In this document: positions 1 through 12,200 of the stretch, one piece after another | Layout of the letters: each line of letters opens with the position of its first letter | How positions within the stretch are numbered: position 1 is the stretch's first letter | Assembly (NCBI RefSeq): GCF_024763615.1 | Contig: NC_077222.1 | Span: 63,054,001 to 63,118,000, forward strand | DNA from: Phlebotomus papatasi | Taxonomy: Eukaryota; Arthropoda; Insecta; Diptera; Psychodidae | Length of the DNA stretch: 64,000 bases | Reading direction: 5' to 3' | Notes under the pieces: generated by a model | Database searches by the model: none | What the model was told of the DNA's origin: nothing | Seen by the model: the letters and a program-made list of their open reading frames with translations, nothing else | Translations under genes and position numbers: made by a program

Positions 1-54
1 GTTTGAATAATCAGGGAAATATCATAGAATCTGCAATTCTTGTCTACTTTTCAG

Positions 55-1428
55 AGTTCTGAAGATGTAAGAGACCTTCTTAAGACCTTAACTGGTCCAT
101 TCTGCTTCATATTCTACCAGAAATCCTCGAAAACTTTGTTCATCTTGCGAGATGCGTTGGGGAGAAATTCCTTGCTTTTGGGAATCGGGGAGGATTCTCT
201 TATTCTTACCAGTGCCGGAGGGAAGCTCTCAGGGTACAATCTAGTGGAAGTGCCTCCTTTAGGACTGTATGAAATGCATTTCAATGGAGATATCAAGGTA
301 ACGTTCTGGGATGAAAGAATGAGTCAGACAAGTTACTTCCAAAAAGAGGAAGCTTTCCTGAAAAATCTTTTGCTAAGCAATGGGATAAATTACTCCAGCA
401 CTAAGGATTTTATCAGTCCTTCCTGGCTAGAATTCAATCCTTCAGGATGCAATTATACTTTCAAGGAGATTTTCGAAGAATTTTCCAAGGAGTCTCCAGA
501 AAAGCTTCTTCAGAAAGCTCAATCCTCAATGAAATTTGTGATAGAAAGATTGATAACGTTGCTAGAGAATTCTGTCAAGGACAGGGTTGCTTCCACAGTC
601 ACTAGATGCAGGGATTGCTTAAAAGACAAAGAAGAACTTCCCTGCAATCATTCGAGAGTTGGGATTCTCTTCTCAGGCGGCATTGATTGCACAATCCTGG
701 CGATATTGTCAGACAAATTCATTCCCAGGGAATCCCCAATTGATCTCCTGAACGTAGCTTTTGAGAAATCTCAAGGGAAAGCCATTGATTGGAACGTTCC
801 AGACAGGTTGAGCGCCAAAGAGGCTTTTGAGGAACTCCAAAGAATCTGTCCTGATAGATCCTGGAATCTTGTGGAAGTCAACGTGACCAAGGAAGAGAAG
901 ATAAAATACCTGACCAAGGAGATATCTCACTTGATTCATCCCCGGAATACCGTTCTCGATGAGTCTCTGGGAGTTGCTCTCTGGTTCGCTGCTCGAGAGA
1001 GCCGTTCCTGTCGTGTCCTTCTGATTGGATCTGGGGCAGATGAACTTTTTGGCGGATACACACGCCATAGGCTGGCATTTGATCGTGGCGGAGAGGAAGC
1101 TCTCAAGCAAGAATTGGCAGATGATTGGGCTCGCTTGCCGAGTCGCAATCTGGCTAGAGATGATCGGGTCATCTGCGATCATGGAGTTACTCAGAGATCG
1201 CCATTCATTGAAGAGAATCTCGTGAGTTTTCTGCTTCAATTGGATCCCCTGCAGAAATGTTATCCGCCCCTCGGGCCAGGGATTGGGGACAAGACTCTTC
1301 TCAGGGTTTGTGGATATCACCTTGGACTCACACAGACAGCCTGGAGAACCAAGAAGGCCCTTCAATTCGGCTCAAGAGTCGCTAATAGCCAGCAGAATGC
1401 AAATGATATCTCAGAATTTCTCTCTTGA
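55..1428 (+). CDS. ASNSD1: ASNSD1-type asparagine synthetase domain protein, last coding exon (5' partial)
   Basis: This is the terminal coding exon of a protein resembling asparagine synthetase domain-containing protein 1. The reading frame enters through a polypyrimidine/CAG acceptor ending at 54, and the earlier exons, with the rest of the N-terminal glutaminase-like domain, are outside the window. The first 60 or so residues are the end of the Ntn-like domain (GPFCFIFYQ, RDALGRNSLL). The synthetase domain follows, with the PP-loop-like SGGIDC near 673-690, then DLLNVAFE, SGADELFGGYTRHR near 1030-1071, and RDDRVICDHG near 1156-1188. The C-terminal end QFGSRVAN is characteristic of ASNSD1 rather than of true asparagine synthetase. 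About 457 codons are present, ending in TGA. The second PP-loop Ser of asparagine synthetase is Cys here. The biochemical function of ASNSD1 is not well established. Identification is confident; catalytic activity is not implied. Confidence 0.93.
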   Translation, partial: SSEDVRDLLKTLTGPFCFIFYQKSSKTLFILRDALGRNSLLLGIGEDSLILTSAGGKLSGYNLVEVPPLGLYEMHFNGDIKVTFWDERMSQTSYFQKEEAFLKNLLLSNGINYSSTKDFISPSWLEFNPSGCNYTFKEIFEEFSKESPEKLLQKAQSSMKFVIERLITLLENSVKDRVASTVTRCRDCLKDKEELPCNHSRVGILFSGGIDCTILAILSDKFIPRESPIDLLNVAFEKSQGKAIDWNVPDRLSAKEAFEELQRICPDRSWNLVEVNVTKEEKIKYLTKEISHLIHPRNTVLDESLGVALWFAARESRSCRVLLIGSGADELFGGYTRHRLAFDRGGEEALKQELADDWARLPSRNLARDDRVICDHGVTQRSPFIEENLVSFLLQLDPLQKCYPPLGPGIGDKTLLRVCGYHLGLTQTAWRTKKALQFGSRVANSQQNANDISEFLS

Positions 1429-1495
1429 ATCTTGATTTGGGATAAAAAGCGAGTCTTGACTTCTTCATGTCCAGAAATAGACAATACAGATAGGT

Positions 1496-1501
1496 AATAA
1501 A
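1496..1501 (+). promoter_or_regulatory. Poly(A) signal of the ASNSD1-type gene
   Basis: A canonical AATAAA lies 68 bp after the ASNSD1 stop codon, on the same strand, in AT-rich DNA. It is the first such hexamer downstream of the stop, so it is the likely 3' end signal. No transcript evidence is available. Confidence 0.55.
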
Positions 1502-1599
1502 ATTACTTGAAAAAATCAAGACATACCTTGTAATTTACTTTTCGAACTCCACTGCGAGGACAATATCCCTAGTTTTTTGAGTTATATAATTTCGATTGT

Positions 1600-1735
1600 C
1601 CGTCTGTCCATCTTGCCCTCGCCAGCTCTAGAGGCCAAACGGTTAGAGATAAGGGCTTGGTACTTTCGAGAACCCCCGCAAATGTCAGAAGGGCGTGTAT
1701 AATGTACTTCTCTGGTTGGGGTTTTTTTTTACTTT
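1600..1735 (+). repeat. Fragment of a dispersed repeat (GGCCAAACGGTTA family)
   Basis: The segment contains TGTCCGTCTGTCC followed by GAGGCCAAACGGTTAGAGAT and an AACCCCCGCAAA-like stretch. Close relatives lie at 45235-45440, 48800-48905 and 49780-49900. No coding capacity is visible, and the repeat class is unknown to me. Confidence 0.5.
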
Positions 1736-2448
1736 TCTATAAGCAATATCAATATTGATATTGCTTTCGAGGAGTATCAGTAAAACATTCTTGAGAAAGC
1801 CACGAACAAAATTTAGCACAACTTACGCTTAACATGATTTCACTTGTATGTAATACACTGATAGCTTCAACACGAAAATGTTAAAATTGCAAATAAAGAG
1901 CGCACAGTTTCAGCACAAAACGGTTAAAATTGAATATAAAATCCTCACAGCTTTCAAACGAAACGTTTAGCAATTTAGATCGTTATTACGAGGATTCAGT
2001 GCATATTTTATTAAAAATCGATATAATATCATAATTTCTGTGTGAATTTTTGTTTAATACGTTACTCTCATTTCAGTAATAAAGCGCGATGGTTTTTTAG
2101 AATATTTATTTAGAATATTTAGAAAATAAGAAACATTCATTACCACAGAATCAGTGTTACCAAGGAGACACTGATTCTCTTCGTGAACATTGCTTTCTGG
2201 AATGTGATGTCTTAGACAAGGTATATAGCAAAATCCCCCAAAAAAATTATCGTTATGATGAGAGTAGGAAATAAATCTTAATTTCAATGATTTTTACAAT
2301 CAGTTTATCAGTTTATCAATTTTTACAAGCAGAAACCACGGAACAATTGGAAACTCCCTGAGCATGTAGTAGATATAGAAGTTCTAAAATTATTAAACGT
2401 TTAGTTTAGTAGATATACTCTGATATTTTGAGTGATCTATGAATCGAT

Positions 2449-3174
2449 TTAACCCTCTAACGTCCAACTTTTAAATATGCAAAAAGAAGCAGTGAGATAC
2501 AGTAGACTCTCTCTCAATCGGGAATATGGGGCAAAATGTCATCCGGTTTAGCGATAGAATTGAGCGTCAAAGCCTTTGTAAATTCCACAAAAGTGCTCAA
2601 TTATAAAGAATCACGATAGGAAGAACTACAGCGAATTTGAGCGAATTAGCTTCATAATTAAATGTGAAAATTATCAACAAAATTTGTCGCCCGATTGAAA
2701 AAGAGCCGATTGAGTGAGAGTCTACTGTATTTTTTTCTAGTCCAATTATGGTCCAATAAACTCAAAAATACCATTCGTTCTTCCATTATCTCTTTTAGTT
2801 TACGCGAAAAATGCGAATATATAGAACAATTTTCAAACAATTTCGCTTCTAAAATTCACATTTTTATTATTATTTTTTTCAATTCCCTAAATTAAAATTT
2901 ATAAAGTATGTAGAACGACATACCTTTGAGTAAAAAATAAATTATTTTAGTTAGATTACTTTAAATCAGTCTTTTTCTCTGACCTGTCACACAAAACTGG
3001 GGATAGTAACTAAACAAATAGTCAAAATAGTTCAAACCTGCAAAATATGTTAGTAATACCATTCGAGGACACTGTAGCACTTTTAAATAAATACGTAAAT
3101 CATTTATTATTGCTGTAAATGCGATTTTTGTGATGCTACCCTGCAGTGACTTAAACGTTAGGTTAGAGGGTTAA
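2449..3174. mobile_element. piggyBac-like MITE, TTAA-flanked (CCCTCTAAC termini)
   Basis: The element is bounded by TTAA at 2449-2452 and 3171-3174, and its ends are inverted: CCCTCTAAC on the left and GTTAGAGGG on the right. TTAA target sites with termini starting CCC are typical of piggyBac-type elements. Two related copies are at 40167-40701 and 58119-58322. The interior has no transposase and is interrupted by another MITE at 2498-2729. Confidence 0.75.
2498..2729. mobile_element. pogo/Tc1-like MITE (CAGTAGACTCTC termini), copy 1
   Basis: This 232 bp element has inverted ends of about 24 bp, beginning TACAGTAGACTCTCTCTC on the left with the matching complement on the right. TA dinucleotides at both edges fit a Tc1/mariner-superfamily target site. 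A second full copy, closely similar throughout, is at 48413-48650. It is nested inside the TTAA-flanked element at 2449-3174. Confidence 0.8.
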
Positions 3175-3732
3175 ATTGGGTGTAAACTGCATCGAAGTAA
3201 CGAGCTCGAGTATTTCGCAAAGCATGCAACACTTTACCATCTATTTTTCATCTAAGGGCTAAGGATGCAGATTGTTCTTTCGAACATGAGGCCCAAAAGC
3301 TTTTCAGATTGGAATTTAACTCATGCTTACGAAATGTCTTCCGGCTTATATATATATATATATTTCTGCATTTATCGACTCATCCGCGGTATACCTCAAA
3401 GCTTGTGCTTGTTGGATCATTCTCCAGATCTTCATGTTTCCGTTCCATTTTTGTGGATTTTCTCAAATTATCATATTATGGAACACTTTGCCCAGGGAGC
3501 AATAGAATGGGCCTATCCTGAGTCATGCGTCTCCTCCCCACCGTTTTCTAAGTTATCCTATTCATAAAAAAGCCTCTTGAGGAATTTTCCTAGTGATTCT
3601 TTGAAAAAATTTCACCATGTCACCTTTAGATCATTTTCCAAAGAATTCCCTGGACTTTAATACAGAACATACTATGTTGACTTCGATAATTTTCCTTTAA
3701 TAGAAGAAGGCTTTGATGTTTCGCACACAAAA

Positions 3733-4040
3733 ATGATGTTCAAGTTCAATGATTTTTTCTGACTACCATGCAAACCGTAGCGATTCTCCAACTATGCCAA
3801 AAAATCTCTTACTTACAAAAGGTTCATAGTCCCACCTCACAAAATCCCAGGAAATCCTCAGATTTTCCTCTAGAGGAAAATAAAAATTTATTGGCGTTTT
3901 GTGCGAAAGTTCAATCAAGTGTCTATATCTTCGCATACGATTCACGTCATCATTGAGCATCCCATTTTCACCGTAAATTTTCCGCCGGACACTAAAAGTT
4001 GCACATTATTGTTTAAAGGGAACTCTAATGTACTTGATTA
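3733..4040. repeat. Truncated copy of the 7027-8014 transposon
   Basis: About 300 bp align by eye with 7057-7370: shared stretches include ACCA-CAAACCG-AGCGATTCT, TTCATA-TCCCACCTCA and the GCACAT-A segment near the end. Neither TAGGGGAA terminus is recognisable here, so this is an older fragment. Confidence 0.55.
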
Positions 4041-6045
4041 GCCCATTCCTGCACCAAAATATGAACATTCTATCTCAAGTATTTCTGGTACATTGACTGA
4101 ATGGGTTAAACCGTTTTATTCCCCAAACATTTCCTACTATAGGAATTCAAGTGGAATCAGTATTGAAATGTCCTTGGTGAACTATGGAAATTTCTGAAGG
4201 TCCCTTAGGTTTTGCATGGGAAATATTCCCTTCGTTTTTTCCAGATTTTGCAAAGTTTTCTCAAGATTTCTTGGGAAAATCTTTAGGAAATTTCCGTATG
4301 GAGGAGGTGTGAAAAATTTACTAGCCTATCTCCGGGAAATTTATTTCTACTCTACATATACTTCAGTCGAGATAAATTTAATGTAGAAGTTATACAGAAA
4401 AAAGAAATTTCTTTAAGATTTCATGAAAAAATTAATAGGAAATTAATTTTGACTTAAGAATATACTTCAGTCGAACTGTTTTTTTATAGAAAAAAATCAG
4501 GTTGAAAAATTTTGTCAAATCGGCGACCAACTGGATCTTGTTAGAACTTTGTCAAAATGATGTTTTTCCATACAAAACGTGAGAAAAAGTTTGTTTTTGT
4601 CCGCTCAACAAAACCTTTCTTTTCAGTTTGTAGGGCCAGTTTGAATTGAAAAAAAAAGTAAAATTGTAGAAAAAATATCCGGTGCTTCAGTTAAACAGAA
4701 AAATGGATTAAAATACGTCTTTTGAATTATTTTTTTTGTATAACATGTATAATTTCACTGATGAAGGTGAATTTTTTTATATATATTTTTTAAATGTTTC
4801 TTTACAAATAAAATTCTTCATAAAATTTGATAATCAATATACACTATCGTTTATCTTTATATTTTTTTTTCATTTTAATTTGACGAAATAAAAACTTTGG
4901 ATTCAATACTCTTTTTATTTTACATATTTCCACCCTCTCTTTTTATGTAAAATCTGCAAAGGTGTCTTATGTAAAATTTCTTTTAACTAATAATACAGGA
5001 TTTTCCATAAAACTCAAAAAAACACAAAAAATAATTCATCTAAAAGAAAGAAACTAATAAATTAAGCAACAATACTTTTTTTAATGCATTTTTGCTTTTA
5101 TATCTTTTTTTTACTAATTTATTTATTTTTCCTTTTTATGTTTCTAGTGTTTTTTTTCTCTTTTGCTCAACAGATAAAATAAAATCAACAGCACAACAAC
5201 AGGAAGTACTATAGGTAGTATATTATGTATGTAATGTTTATGTGTGTTTGTTATATAATATATATTTTTTAAAATTTCTCTTCCATCATTACTCAATATA
5301 TCCATAAGATAGAAAGTACAGGCGAAAAATGTTTTCTTTTTTTTCTCATAAGAAAGAAAACAAAAATAGCAAAATAGCATCTTTTATAATAGTTAATTAG
5401 TTTATGTATATAAGTATATAGAATTTTTCACAATCAATAGACTCCTAAAAAGATTTTTCTTTGCACAAATATTTAATATATGATTTTTTTATAGCCAATA
5501 TTTTAATTTTTCTTCTTCAACTTTCAACTCAAATTACGACCAAATTAATTTTTTCAATGTCTTATTTTTTCGCTTTTTTTCCCAAGTAATTCACATTATT
5601 TGCAAGCAGATTACAAATTTTGGTGTGTTAATATGATTGCATAGTAGATAGATTTTTTTTGTTAAATTAACTTCGTATTGTCATAAATATTATAATATAT
5701 ATAAAGATAATTTTTTTTTGAATTGTGTGTTTGTTTAGTTTTTTTTTCCATAAGTGTCTCCTCTTTGAACATCCTTCAGCCTGACGGGGAAGAGGGAGGG
5801 TGGTTAGAGAAGAAAATGTACGCTAGCAAGAACACCGAGGACGCCTAACAAAAATTCACAAACACACAAAATATTTGAATAATCCTCCCCACAAAATAAA
5901 TAATCTTCCACTTACCATTTAATTAAGTATTTATATTTAGTTGTCGTCTTTTTTTTTTTGTTATACGAGAAGAGATTTCCTTCCTGTTCCACATGCTTCA
6001 AGTCTTCAATCTTTTTGCCTTTGTTTCTATTTATTGTTTTTCCTC

Positions 6046-6246
6046 TTAATACAGAGAATGCACAATTGACTCTCGATCAGGCAATTGGCGCACTTTCATG
6101 GAACCATCGGCACCGCACGAGAATAAATGCCCAAAGGAATCCACCTGAATCTGAGTGACACCCTGACCAATGTGCTTGAAAAAGCTCCCTTTGGCATGTT
6201 CCCCAGGAAATGAGTACAGTGATGTATGAACAGTAAGTCCCCAAAC
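6046..6246 (-). CDS. Rbcn-3A: Rbcn-3A exon 14 (last coding exon)
   Basis: This exon encodes residues 3342-3407 and the TAA stop. It opens with VWGLTVH after a TTTTTTGTAG acceptor and ends KVRQLPDRESIVHSLY. The final WD repeats are visible as GHLFSCGADGSMKVRQ. It is 201 bp long, and intron 13 before it is only 61 bp. Confidence 0.93.
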   Translation of the reverse strand, partial: VWGLTVHTSLYSFPGEHAKGSFFKHIGQGVTQIQVDSFGHLFSCGADGSMKVRQLPDRESIVHSLY

Positions 6247-9200
6247 CTACAAAAAATACATTCCATTTTTCCCAAGAACACGACTTCAAATGGAAAAAAC
6301 ATTGTACCTTTAAATCTCCATCAGCTGAACCAGTCACAAAATGCTCCTCATGTGGATCAATAGCCAGACACTTAATCGCACTCTCATGAGCCTAAAAAAT
6401 GTTTTTTTAGAAGATGACAAAGGAAATCCTATAGTTAAATAGAAAAAGGACTCACTGGGAATCTGTGTCTAAGCACTCTCTGTCGTACGTCAAAGATACA
6501 AACATCACCCTTCTTTCCGGCGGAAATCAGCAATTGATGTTGCGGAGCATAAACCACACTCGAGGCACCCTGATCGTGGCATGTGAAAGCTACACGAATA
6601 ATATAAAAAAAAAGAATTTCGAAAATTAAATGAATGAGTCCGTTTTTTGTTTTACATAAAATGTATTCCTGGCATATCTGTTTCTCGCAAGAATTATAGC
6701 CCAAATTGTAAATCGCTTAGTCTATGATCTATGGAAATTAGGCTCATTCCAAAGTCACTTTAGTTCTTGATTGACGTAGGGATAAAAGCTCGATAGAAGT
6801 GGTCACATATTTTTACGCTGTTTTTCCTCTTCACGAAAAGTTATACAAAGTTCGTAAATGCATAAAGTTACGCACGGAAAATTTGACAACACATCGATTT
6901 TGATTATATTTTCCTGCATTATCTTTTATGACTTGAATTCTGAGTGACAAATTCTTTTCTTACACAGTTACAGTATAAAAATAAACAGCGTTTGTAATAA
7001 TTTAGTATAAAAAAATTAAATTCTAGTAGGGGAAAGTGACCATGCTTTATACTGTAAAATGATTTCCAAGGTTTGTGATTATTTTCTGATTACCACACAA
7101 ACCGAAGCGATTCTTCCACTATGATAAAAAAATGTCTCACTTATTAGGTTCATAATCCCACCTCAAATAGTTCCTGAAAAACCTTAGATTTTCCTCAAGA
7201 AGAAAATGGAAATTCAGTGGCGATTTTTATACAAGTTGGGTCCGGGGCCTTCCTGTATAATAATTGATTCGACAATTCGTAGGCCCATTTTCACTGTAAA
7301 AATTTCACCGGATACAAAAAATTGCACATCAATATTTAGACGAAACTCTAATCTATCTGCTTAAATCGTTTGTACGACTGGTTATTAGTTTTAAAATCAC
7401 TTTTATGTAATTTTCTATAAGCCATGTTTTTATGACATTAGGGCACTAGCGAAAACCATTTTTTCACTTTGAGTCCAAGAAAATGTCACTTTGCAACCTT
7501 AAAATTCAGGCAACAGGGTTGAAGGTTATGTTAATTGTCGATAAAATTGGAGGATTACAAAAGGTGTAATTATGAAAGTATCACATCTAATGATAGTTAC
7601 CACTTTTAAATTATCATTCATGGACCCTTTTTAAAATATAGAATGGACACAGGTAGAATTTATGAATTTGTCACCTTCCACAAAAACAGTGTACCCAAGT
7701 AAAAATATTTTTACATAAATATTAATACTGATGAACCCTCTATGTGCCTCTGATAATAGTTTTCCTGAACAGCGACATTAATTAAGAAAAAACTTATGAA
7801 ATATCATGTATTGAAATTACGATTTTGGACCTATTTTTGATTTTTGCTTCCTGAGACTAGGAAAAAAGAGCTAGGTTCCTAATTTTTTCAGGAAGTGTGA
7901 GACTTGGGACCAGCTATTAAAATATATTGCGAAGAGTCACAACTATTGATTAACACAAGAAAAAAATAGTTATTATCAAGCTTGGATCGTATCAAGCATG
8001 GTCACTTTCCCCTACACATTAATCCTTTAGACGCGTGTTTTATAGCGTCTTTTCGTTCCCCTTTTATGGATTTTTTTTTAATTTTGACACTAATAATCTC
8101 TCAAACCTCTATGAAGGAGAGAAAAAATCAGTTTTTTTACACTAAAACGACAAAATCGGACAGATCACATTTTTTTATCCCACCTTACCTATAAGGTCTT
8201 ATTGGCTTATAGCCCATTAATGACCGCGGACTTATAATAGACAACTTTAAAATTCTCGTAAGGCCTGCAAGGAGTATCAGCAACGTGACCACGCCGGGTC
8301 AATTCCAATGGCCTGTACACACTCCTAGGCCCTTGCTTAGCAAGGTGCCAGGAGACGGGGACTCACAGAAAGCCCTTTCCTCGGTGTACCGAGGGAGGTA
8401 CTCTCCTGTCGTAGAGACACATAGTTCATCTAGAGTTTCTTTGAAACTCAGAGCACCAGTCACCAGAACATACTGAGCCCATGAACGGTCTGACAGACGG
8501 TCACGCCATCGGTTACTCCTAGAAGGCCATAAAGCCTTAATCTTAAGACTACAACATTATACTGTTACATTTAATAAAATTTCCAATTTTTATAAGGGGT
8601 TCAGACAATTTTACATTTATACGCAATAACATCGCGAACTTGGGCAGAGTGACCCACACCACAAAACATATTACAAATTTCCTGTCTATTTCTTAGGAAT
8701 CTAGGGCAATGACGGACAGATCACATATCCTGAGTTAAGAATGATTTATAGACGAAATATAGAAAATAAATACCCTCTATATAATAATGCCAAAGCAATT
8801 AAAAATAGGTTTTTTCACTCTGGCACCTCTATCATTGGTCCTACAAAGTTCAAAAGTTCTAGAAAGTTGTAGTGCTTCGTGAGACCTTTCACTTATGCCC
8901 TCAGTCATCAAATTCATTCAAACAGAACCGGAGATATAGCGGTTTGAATATCGTGAAACTTGACCCCTAATATCTCTGCTTCTATTGTACCCACAGCGAA
9001 TCCACAATACTTTTTTGAAATTTTATAGCCTAGGTAGATTACAACACTTAAAAAAATTTGATCAAATTATGAAATGGCGTTTTTAAAAAAAAATAGTTTG
9101 AATTTTTATTACACAATAAAAAATTTAAATTATTATTATTATTATTTATTAATGCAGCGGCAAATTGCCATATGCATATAAAAATCAGGTACATTAGAAG

Positions 9201-12200
9201 ACTACAATTCAATAACAATTCTAGCTATACTTGTGTAGAAAAAGTAACTTAAATGTCTAAATAGAAATAACAATTTGTACGTGATAATTAAATTAAAAAA
9301 AAAGAGAAAATTAAGAGAAAGAGAACAAAATTTTAATTTAATGAAACACTGCAAAAAGGCTAACGTTGCTTACCAATGAGATTTTGAATTAAGGTAAAGT
9401 ACCCTGTAGTCGGCCGGTTTCTCAACTCGGCCAGTGGGACTATTTATTCAATTTACTTAGATTTCTTATAATATGGTCTTACCGATTTAACAATATAAGG
9501 TGTATTATATTATATATAACGTAAATCAGTGAAAATTTCATAGAAGTTGACTATAAAACGTTAATAAATTGGTTAAATAATTCAACTGGCCGAGTTGAGA
9601 AACCGGCCGACTAGAGGGTACTTTACCTTAAATCGTTAAATTTGTAGCTCTTATGAAAAGAGCTACTTTAGCGAGATTGACCATATTGTTTCCGAGCAAC
9701 TGTTTCAAATCCATGTCGGTGATACCTATGCTATTTCTGAGTTGGGAGTATTCGGGACAGGTGATAAGGATATGTTGTACTGTGAGTGGAGCGTTGCAGA
9801 TGGAACAGGTAGGGGGATCAGTTTGGTTCATTAAGTAGGAGTATGTTGCGTACGTATGGCCGGTTCGAAGTCTGGTGATAATACAAATATTTTCATATCA
9901 GGGATAACGATTTTGTATGGGTTTTCGAAAATGTTTCTCAATTTGTTCAAGTCCAAGTCCTTCCAGTTCCAGTCTTTCCGTCTATTTTGCTTTAAAATAC
10001 TTTTAATTGTAGTTTTTATATCCGTATAAAATTTAAATCAAAATATTAATTTGTAGAGCTTAAATTTCCGACTTTATAGCAATAAGGCAACTCTGGCTAA
10101 GGCAACTCTAAATATTTGAGCAGCAATGTCTCTTTTCTAAGCCAGCGCTTCTGGTCATAGTGGAAACGACTGTATTAGTTTTAGTCTTTAGTCGATTGTA
10201 CGATCTAGTGAGTACGGACGTGAGTTCTTCATGAGTTGTACATGTGGTAGGACGTAGTGCAGAGTTCGCGATAATCTGGAGCCCACACAAGTCGATTGCA
10301 TAAGCAGGTCACCTTCTTAGTATCTTATATTTAAGAGTAGATATTTAAGAGTAGTAGTAGTAGTAGTAGAGGAGTAGATTCTCACTCCTCTCGCTTATCC
10401 ATGGATTCTTCATCCCGGTGATAGAAAAGTCCGTGACAGTTGATTTTTAAAAGTTTTGTTCACATTCTTCAGGTTTTGTTAAAGCAAATGTGTACTAATC
10501 TACTGCGATTATTTTTCACTGTGACTTTTACGAATTTAATCACTTTCAGGAAGAATGTTAATTTAATCAGGTCAAGATTTATGCCACAAATTTTCTACGT
10601 AAACTGGATTTCAAACGATTTGATGTGTATCAATCTCTTAATTCGTGTGACATTTTGGTTTCGCTCTCACGGATAAGCGAGAGTCTACTATAAAACCGGA
10701 GACATAGGCCGGTAGATTTTTGAACTTTGACTTCTTATAGCTCGGGTTAGGGGGGTTAGGGGTGTCCGAGGCACTTAAGTTTTTTTTTATTTGATAGATA
10801 TAAAGTACAGTTATGACATACTAAAATTTCAGTTCGATTCATGCCATAGGACCGGAGTTAATTAGATTAGAAAATTTTCTTTTTGATCATAGTACCGCTA
10901 GCGGTGGTTTTACGAACTTCCGATGTGAGAAAGAGTTGTGGCATTTCACGAAATATATCCACGAATTATTAAAATTCAGTTTAAATTCAACAAAAAAGGG
11001 GGCTTTCAAAATTGGGAGGGAAGAATTTGGAGTCAATGCACCAGGTTGCAATTTTCATCCGATATATAATTTTGTCGAAAACTTCAAGTTCGATATCTAT
11101 CTTTGTTTGGGAGTTACTAAGCTTTAAAGATCGACGGAACGGACGGGCGGGAAAGTTCTTTAGCTACCCATGTTCATGATCAGAAAATGGAGAAACACAG
11201 TTTGGGGTCGATTAGACACATAAGATTTTGTTAAGATTCTAGTCGGTGATATTGTCAAAAATTTTGAGTAACTTGCAGGCAAAATAGCTCTTCCTTTCTC
11301 TATTGGAAATTGTTGATATTTTTTTGAGAAAAATTATACTCTATAAATTAAGTCTAACCTGAAACTTTACGTTTTTCCTTTACAAAACTAGTTTAAATTT
11401 CTTTATTTTCAACTCAAGCAAATTATTTTATTTGGTTTTCAAAATTCCTAGGTATATATTGAAAATTATTATGTAATTTTTATTAAAATAAAAATAAAAT
11501 AATATTACTTACAGGCTACCAAGGCTTTCTTCTGAGGTAGAAGTGTATCCCAGAGACCAACATTCTTATTCTCAGAACTATGACCAGCTGGAAAACACAA
11601 AAGAGATCATTAAGTAAAAACTTTTATTTGAAAAAAAAAAAAAGAAAATTGATAAATGATATTCTGTAAACTTACTTGTTGCTACTAAACTGCACGAACC
11701 AAGGAATACAAAATCAGTTATGCCTTTATTGTGACACTGCATTGTCTGCAAAAAGCAAATGGACAAAGCATAAAGCAAAAGTTTACATGAGTTGAACTTT
11801 TGTAGGACTCACAAAGAAGGGCCTATTGCATTGTGATGCGAGTCCCACTTGCCACAAACTGAGATTTCCATCCCCATCGGCAATGCCAAATTTGTTGCCA
11901 TGCTGAGAGAATCTACAGCGAGTGACTTTGGCAAATGTTCCTGGTGGTCTTGGTGTGCAGACAACTTGCTGATGACCCCATTCCCACATTTGCACAGAAC
12001 CATCCTGACCACCAGTCAGATACACTGGCATTAGTGGATGAGCACACATTCTCTTGATATTGTCCACTTTGTGTTTCAGCACCTAAATAATAGCGCGAGA
12101 ATGGGGATGACAATTGTATTTAGAATACTTTTTTGTATTCCTATATGAAGAATAAAAGAATAGGTACAGTAAATCGAACCTTTGCAATCAAATGGACATT

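Larger units (their letters stand above)
1502..6045. other. Convergent intergenic region and 3'UTR of Rbcn-3A
   Basis: This stretch separates the 3' ends of the two convergent genes. Its left part holds dispersed repeats, listed separately. From about 4700 to 6045 it is very AT-rich and T-tract rich, and probably contains the minus-strand 3'UTR of Rbcn-3A. Minus-strand AATAAA hexamers occur at 6030-6035, only 11 nt after the stop, and at about 5118-5127; I cannot tell which is used. Around 4054-4108 is a 55 bp block that recurs at 46392-46446. Short ATG-initiated frames here have no recognisable content. Confidence 0.5.
6590..11512 (-). other. Rbcn-3A intron 11
   Basis: This 4.9 kb intron separates exon 11 from exon 12. 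It contains the 988 bp TAGGGGAA element, a GC-rich island, a TTAA-flanked MITE, a non-LTR retrotransposon fragment and a MITE with a TAG microsatellite, all listed separately. The stretches 8560-9390 and 10700-11500 carry AT-rich dispersed repeat remnants but no supported gene. Confidence 0.85.

Noticed and set aside
709..1365. 218-codon minus-strand frame opposite ASNSD1
   Set aside because: It is a shadow of the conserved + strand coding exon, and its translation has no family features.
5144..5380. 78-codon minus-strand frame with a hydrophobic C-terminus
   Set aside because: It lies in AT-rich probable 3'UTR of Rbcn-3A; the hydrophobic run reflects T-rich composition.
10108..10290. 60-codon minus-strand frame upstream of the non-LTR fragment
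   Set aside because: A weak resemblance to reverse transcriptase C-termini (LQIIANSALR) is not sustained along the frame.
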